From: VRUE01 sp040879985
GTDB taxonomy: Bacteria; Actinomycetota; Thermoleophilia; Solirubrobacterales; 70-9
NCBI GenBank assembly: GCA_040879985.1
Contig: JBBDJH010000007.1
Location: forward strand, 1-64,000
Reading direction: 5' to 3'
Length of the DNA: 64,000 nt
Shown piece by piece: positions 60,540-64,000 of this stretch (the first letter of the stretch is position 1; each line of letters opens with the position of its first letter). Both the position numbers and the translations under genes were made by a program. The notes below the pieces were generated by a model that saw nothing but the letters and a program-made list of their open reading frames with translations, did no database searches and was not told where the DNA came from.

Positions 60540-61385
60540 TCAAAGCTCCTCGGCGATCCGCGGGGCGTCGCGGTTGAAGACCCAGACGGCGAAGACGCAG
60601 ACGCCGACGAAGATCGCGGCGGCGGGGATCAGGCCGGCGACGCCGCCGACGACGTCGACCGCGGTCGGGGCGTCGGGTTCGATCGCCCAGACGCGAACCT
60701 GCTCGAAGATCGGCGCCAGCGGGTTGAGGAAGAGCAGCTGCCGGTAGCTCTCCGGGACGTATTCGATCGGGTAGAGGATCGGGGTCGCGTAGAAGAGCAC
60801 CTGGGCGGCCACGGTCCAGATGATCAGCATGTCGCGGAAGCGCACGTAGAGCACCGAGAGGGCCATGCTGACGGCGCCGGCGAAGATGAAGATCAGCGCC
60901 GCCGGAATCGGCAGCAGCAGCCAGGTCCAGGTCGGCTCAACCCCCCAGGCGAGCAGGAAGCCGAAGACGACGACCAGGTTCAGCGCCAGGTTGAAGGCCG
61001 CCGTGAGCACGACCGCGAGCGGGATCACCAGCCGCGGGAACTGGGTCTTGCGCACGACGCCCTCCTGGACGACGACCGAGCTGACCGAGTTCATCGTCGC
61101 TTCCTGGAAGAAGGTGTAGAGGACGATTCCGGTCAGCAGCAGCACCGGGTAGAAGCGCAGCTCGCCGCCGATTTTGAAGACTTTGGTGAAGACGAAGAGC
61201 AGTACCGCGAAGAGGATCAAGGGCCGCACGAGGGACCAGAGATAGCCGAGCACGGTGCCGAAGTAGACCCGCTTGAACTCGGTGACCGACATCAGCCAGA
61301 GCAGGTCGAAGAAGCGCCGCGCGCCGCCGCCGAGCGCCGAGGGGCCGCGGACCTCGCGCAGCGGAGGTCCCGCCTGCTCGCTCAT
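60540..61385 (-). CDS. wzm: ABC-2 type polysaccharide export permease (Wzm-like)
   Basis: A 281-aa permease with six membrane segments. FDLLWLMSVTEFKRVYFGTVLGYLWSLVRPL opens the family, VRKTQFPRLVIPLAVVLTA lies mid-protein and YATPILYPIEYVPESYR after it, as in Wzm/TagG exporters. Its ATG overlaps the Wzt stop by 1 nt. Together they export a lipid-linked polysaccharide. Confidence 0.88.
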   Translation of the reverse strand: MSEQAGPPLREVRGPSALGGGARRFFDLLWLMSVTEFKRVYFGTVLGYLWSLVRPLILFAVLLFVFTKVFKIGGELRFYPVLLLTGIVLYTFFQEATMNSVSSVVVQEGVVRKTQFPRLVIPLAVVLTAAFNLALNLVVVFGFLLAWGVEPTWTWLLLPIPAALIFIFAGAVSMALSVLYVRFRDMLIIWTVAAQVLFYATPILYPIEYVPESYRQLLFLNPLAPIFEQVRVWAIEPDAPTAVDVVGGVAGLIPAAAIFVGVCVFAVWVFNRDAPRIAEEL

Positions 61386-62602
61386 CAGCCCCTCCCGTCG
61401 CTGATCGCGGCATCGATCCGGTGCGGCAGGGCGACGATCCCGCTCAGGTCGGACTCGCCGCCGTAGACGACGAAGTCGACCGCGTTGTTGACGTGCAGGG
61501 CGACGCCGCCGCTGACCCGGTTGACGCCGCAGTGGATGAAGTAGCGCCCCGGCGAGAGCAGGTTGTCGATCTCGGCGTTGATCCTGATCCGCTGGCCGGC
61601 GGCCAGCTCCGAGGTGTCGTTCTCGGTGATCGCCTCGGTGCCGAACTGGAAGACGCCGACGCCGTCGGCGTTGGCGAGGATGAAGCCGACGCCCACCCCG
61701 GGGATGTCGCGGAGCGCTTCGAGCTCGACTCGCAGGCGGATCTCGGCGCCGTGCTCGACGGTGGTCAGGCGGGCGCCGGCAGCGTCCTCGACCCAGGCGT
61801 CGAGCAGCCGCACCTCGTCGCTGCCCTCCGAGCTCGGCCCGGCCCCGCTGTCGCTGCCGCGCTCGAAGTTCAGCCGCACGTAGCGCCTGCCGACCTCGGC
61901 GGGATCGCCGATGTGGCGGATCTTGCCGCCGTCGATCAGCATCGCCCGGTGGCAGTACTCCTCGACGGTCGCCATCTCGTGGGTGACCAGGACGATCGTC
62001 TTGCCGGCCGTTTTCATCTCGTGGAAGGCGTCGGCGCACTTCTGCTGGAAGGCGGCGTCGCCGACGGCGAGCACCTCGTCGATCAGGAGGATGTCGGCGT
62101 CGACCTGCATCATCAGCGAGAAGGCCAGCCGCACCAGCATCCCCGAGGAGTAGTTCTTCAGCTTCAAATCGACGAACTCGCCGAGTTCGGCGAACTCGAT
62201 CACCGAGTCGAGCCGCTCGCGGGTTTCCTGCGGGGTCAGCCCCATCATCACGCCGTTGAGGACGACGTTCTCGCGCGCGGTCAGCTCGACGTTGAAGCCG
62301 ACCCCGAGCTCGATGAACGGGGCGAGGCGGCCGGCCATGCGGATCGTGCCCGCGTCGGCGCGGTAGATGCTGGCGAGCAGCTTCAGCAGGGTGCTCTTGC
62401 CCGATCCGTTGCGGCCGACGATGCCGAAGAACTCGCCCTTGCCGATCTCGAAGGAGACGCCGTCGAGGGCGCGCAGCTCGCGGAAGTCGCGGTTGGCGAA
62501 CGGCCGCACGATCCGCTCCTTGAAGGAGTCGACGCGGTGGGTCGGGATGCGGAAAGCCTTCTCCAGCCCCCGCGCCTCGATGGCTGTTGCGGTCGCTGGC
62601 AC
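61385..62602 (-). CDS. wzt: ABC transporter ATPase with C-terminal glycan-binding domain (Wzt-like)
   Basis: A 405-aa protein. Walker A GRNGSGKST, signature YSSGMLVRLAF, Walker B ILLIDEVLAVGD, then a switch His (VLVTHEMATVEE). The C-terminal ~160 residues form the β-sandwich of Wzt that recognises the finished glycan end. Starts at GTG 62602. Paired with Wzm. Confidence 0.9.
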   Translation of the reverse strand: MPATATAIEARGLEKAFRIPTHRVDSFKERIVRPFANRDFRELRALDGVSFEIGKGEFFGIVGRNGSGKSTLLKLLASIYRADAGTIRMAGRLAPFIELGVGFNVELTARENVVLNGVMMGLTPQETRERLDSVIEFAELGEFVDLKLKNYSSGMLVRLAFSLMMQVDADILLIDEVLAVGDAAFQQKCADAFHEMKTAGKTIVLVTHEMATVEEYCHRAMLIDGGKIRHIGDPAEVGRRYVRLNFERGSDSGAGPSSEGSDEVRLLDAWVEDAAGARLTTVEHGAEIRLRVELEALRDIPGVGVGFILANADGVGVFQFGTEAITENDTSELAAGQRIRINAEIDNLLSPGRYFIHCGVNRVSGGVALHVNNAVDFVVYGGESDLSGIVALPHRIDAAISDGRG

Positions 62603-62629
62603 GGCGCGGAACGCTAGCGTGGCGAGTCG

Positions 62630-63619
62630 ATGCACGCTCCCACCGCCGCGATCGTGATCCCCAGCTGGAACACGATCGAGTTCCTGCCCGCCTGTTTGGA
62701 GTCGCTCTCCGGGCTGGATCTGGAGCCGCAGATCCTCGTCGTCGACAACGGCTCGGCCGACGGCTCGCGCGAGTATCTGCAGCGCGAGGGTGTGCCGCAC
62801 CTGGCTCTGCCCGAGAACATCGGCTTCGCCGCGGCGGTCAACCTCGGGGCGCGGCGGGTCTCGGCGGCGGCGATCCTGGCCCTCAACGCCGACACCGTGC
62901 TCGAGCCCGGCTGCCTCGAGACGTTGCTCGCGGCGCTGCGGGACGATCCGGCGCTGGGCGGCGTGCAGCCGCGCATCCTGCAACTCGAAGGCGATCCCGG
63001 GGCGCCTCGTTCGCTCGGCGGGGCGGGTGCGCCGCGGACGATCGAGGATGCCCGCCTCTACAGCGCCGGCCAGGCGCTGACCCGCGACGGCCGGGCGTTC
63101 GAGTGCGGCATGGGGGATGAGCAGCGCCCCGAGCAGCTGGCGCGGCGCGAGGTCTTCGGCGTCTGCGGCGCGGCCTGCCTGCTGCGGCGCGAGCTGTTCG
63201 AGCAGCTGGGCGGCTACGACGAGTCCTACTTCGCCTTCTACGAGGACGTCGACCTCAACGTGCGGGCGCGGATCGCCGGCTGGCACTTCGAGTACGTGCC
63301 CGAGGCGGTCGTCTGGCATGTCGGCAACGCGGCCTGGACGGCGGGATTCGACCGCCCCGGCGCCGACAACGCCCGCCTCGTCGCCCGCAACCGGCTGGCT
63401 ACGCAGGTCAAGTTCATGCCCGCAAGCGCGGCGCTCCGGATCGCCGCGGTCGAGGTCGGCGCGCTGCTGCGCGCCGCCCGCCGGCGCCGCTTCCTGGCCA
63501 CGCTGCGCGGCAAGCTCGCCGCCCTGGGCCGCCTGCCCAGCCTGCTGCGCGAGCGCCGCCGCCTGCAACGCGAAGGCGACGTGGAGCACGCCCGCCGCTG
63601 GCTCGGCGCCGAGCGCTGA
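62630..63619 (+). CDS. GT2 rhamnosyltransferase-like enzyme
   Basis: A 329-aa GT-A enzyme: AIVIPSWNTIEFLPACLESL, VVDNGSADGSREYL, LALNADTVLEPGCLE, and DESYFAFYEDVDLNVRARI as the acceptor motif. Resembles WbbL-type rhamnosyltransferases. Divergent from wzt with a 27-nt gap. Confidence 0.83.
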   Translation: MHAPTAAIVIPSWNTIEFLPACLESLSGLDLEPQILVVDNGSADGSREYLQREGVPHLALPENIGFAAAVNLGARRVSAAAILALNADTVLEPGCLETLLAALRDDPALGGVQPRILQLEGDPGAPRSLGGAGAPRTIEDARLYSAGQALTRDGRAFECGMGDEQRPEQLARREVFGVCGAACLLRRELFEQLGGYDESYFAFYEDVDLNVRARIAGWHFEYVPEAVVWHVGNAAWTAGFDRPGADNARLVARNRLATQVKFMPASAALRIAAVEVGALLRAARRRRFLATLRGKLAALGRLPSLLRERRRLQREGDVEHARRWLGAER

Positions 63620-63629
63620 GCGTCGGCGC

Positions 63630-64000
63630 TCAGCCCCGGCGGCGGCGGCGCAGGGCGAGCGCCTCAGGCAAGCTGAGGTCAAGCAGAACGTCATCGGGGA
63701 TCGTGCGGCGCTCGAGCCCGCCGCCGTCGCGCCAGCCCCGCAGGCGGCCGCCGAGGCCCTTCGCGGTGCGGTCGCGGAGCAGCTGGCCGGCGCAGAGCGC
63801 CGCCTCGGCGGCGAGCGCCCGCGCCGCCAGGCGGGGCCGCGTCATCACCGCGTAGCGGCGCAGCATGTAGCCGCGGCTCCAGCCGGTGCGGGCGTACTTC
63901 TCGCCGCTGCCGGCGCCGAGGCCGGCCGAGTAGGCGTGGACCGCCCGCGCCCCCGCGGCGAGCCGGCAGCGGGCACCGGCGGCGCGCATCCGCAGCGCCA
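63630..64000 (-). CDS. C-terminal part of a GT2-like protein (partial at window edge)
   Basis: The frame is open to the window end. AVHAYSAGLGAGSGEKYARTGWSRGYMLRRYAVM and the LAARALAAEAALCAGQLL segment resemble the C-terminal region of GT2 enzymes such as that at 62630-63619. The catalytic domain would lie beyond 64000. Confidence 0.6.
   Translation of the reverse strand, partial: ALRMRAAGARCRLAAGARAVHAYSAGLGAGSGEKYARTGWSRGYMLRRYAVMTRPRLAARALAAEAALCAGQLLRDRTAKGLGGRLRGWRDGGGLERRTIPDDVLLDLSLPEALALRRRRRG

Noticed and set aside
1..64000. CRISPR arrays
   Set aside because: No regularly spaced direct repeats with unique spacers were seen. The repeats found are few, long and irregularly spaced.

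Overview
The window is high-GC DNA from an actinobacterium, most likely of the class Thermoleophilia (Solirubrobacterales-like). This placement is an inference from a single-ORF PafB-PafC WYL regulator, split fluoride-channel genes crcB1/crcB2, strong GC bias at third codon positions with long spurious antisense frames, and common GTG/TTG starts. No rRNA gene or complete tRNA gene is visible. The window divides near 24.5 kb into an accessory island (left) and a more ordinary chromosomal region (right).

Island, 1-24.5 kb. A defence block (691-9397) holds three things: a tight three-gene CBASS-like operon (CD-NTase-like nucleotidyltransferase, E2-like protein, one-TM protein), a four-gene Wadjet-like SMC operon (JetA-JetB-JetC-JetD-like) and an Abi-like HEPN gene. 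An imperfect ~53-bp direct repeat (161-213 and 9558-9611) brackets this block. Next, two 52-bp identical direct repeats (9733-9784 and 22490-22541), each containing the 3' half of a tRNA-Phe-like gene, bound a ~12.8-kb candidate integrative element. Its left end carries an unusual in-frame chimera of a QueC-like fragment and a tyrosine-recombinase catalytic domain. Inside are an Xre/RES toxin-antitoxin operon with a third HTH gene, an HNH-type protein, a PD-(D/E)XK nuclease-like protein, an unknown protein, and a co-directional five-gene biosynthetic operon (94-aa protein, MccB/ocin-type ThiF protein, solute-binding-protein-like protein, B12-type radical SAM, 2OG-Fe(II) oxygenase) with a divergent GNAT gene. 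That operon looks like an uncharacterised RiPP or peptide-modification cluster. A repeat family built on the motif GTCGCCCAA sits at module boundaries (about 9859, 12063, 15723, 22360, 24554), suggesting that modules were accreted one after another at an attachment site. An AbiEi/AbiEii-like type IV toxin-antitoxin pair (22601-24509) closes the island.

Chromosomal part, 24.6-39.8 kb. O-methyltransferase, cupin, SRPBCC-like and DUF3817-like proteins, a membrane protein, two FluC/CrcB subunits, a YhaM-like exoribonuclease, PafBC, an MBL-fold hydrolase, a penicillin-acylase-family enzyme, a secreted DUF1906 protein, a DJ-1/PfpI protein, a second type IV toxin-antitoxin pair and a PNPOx-like flavoprotein. 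Several intergenic regions here carry long, perfect, AT-containing inverted repeats that act as likely terminators or attenuators.

Surface-glycan region, 39.8-64 kb. Polyprenol-phosphate sugar synthase-like GT2, secreted GH-A-type glycosidase, Sfp-type PPTase, several multi-pass membrane proteins, a polysaccharide pyruvyl transferase, an unusual PP-loop ATPase-GT2 fusion, two nucleotide-sugar epimerase/dehydratases, many GT2/GT4 enzymes (one a 1208-aa multidomain fusion), a methyltransferase and a Wzm/Wzt ABC exporter. Together these genes would build, modify and export a cell-surface polysaccharide.
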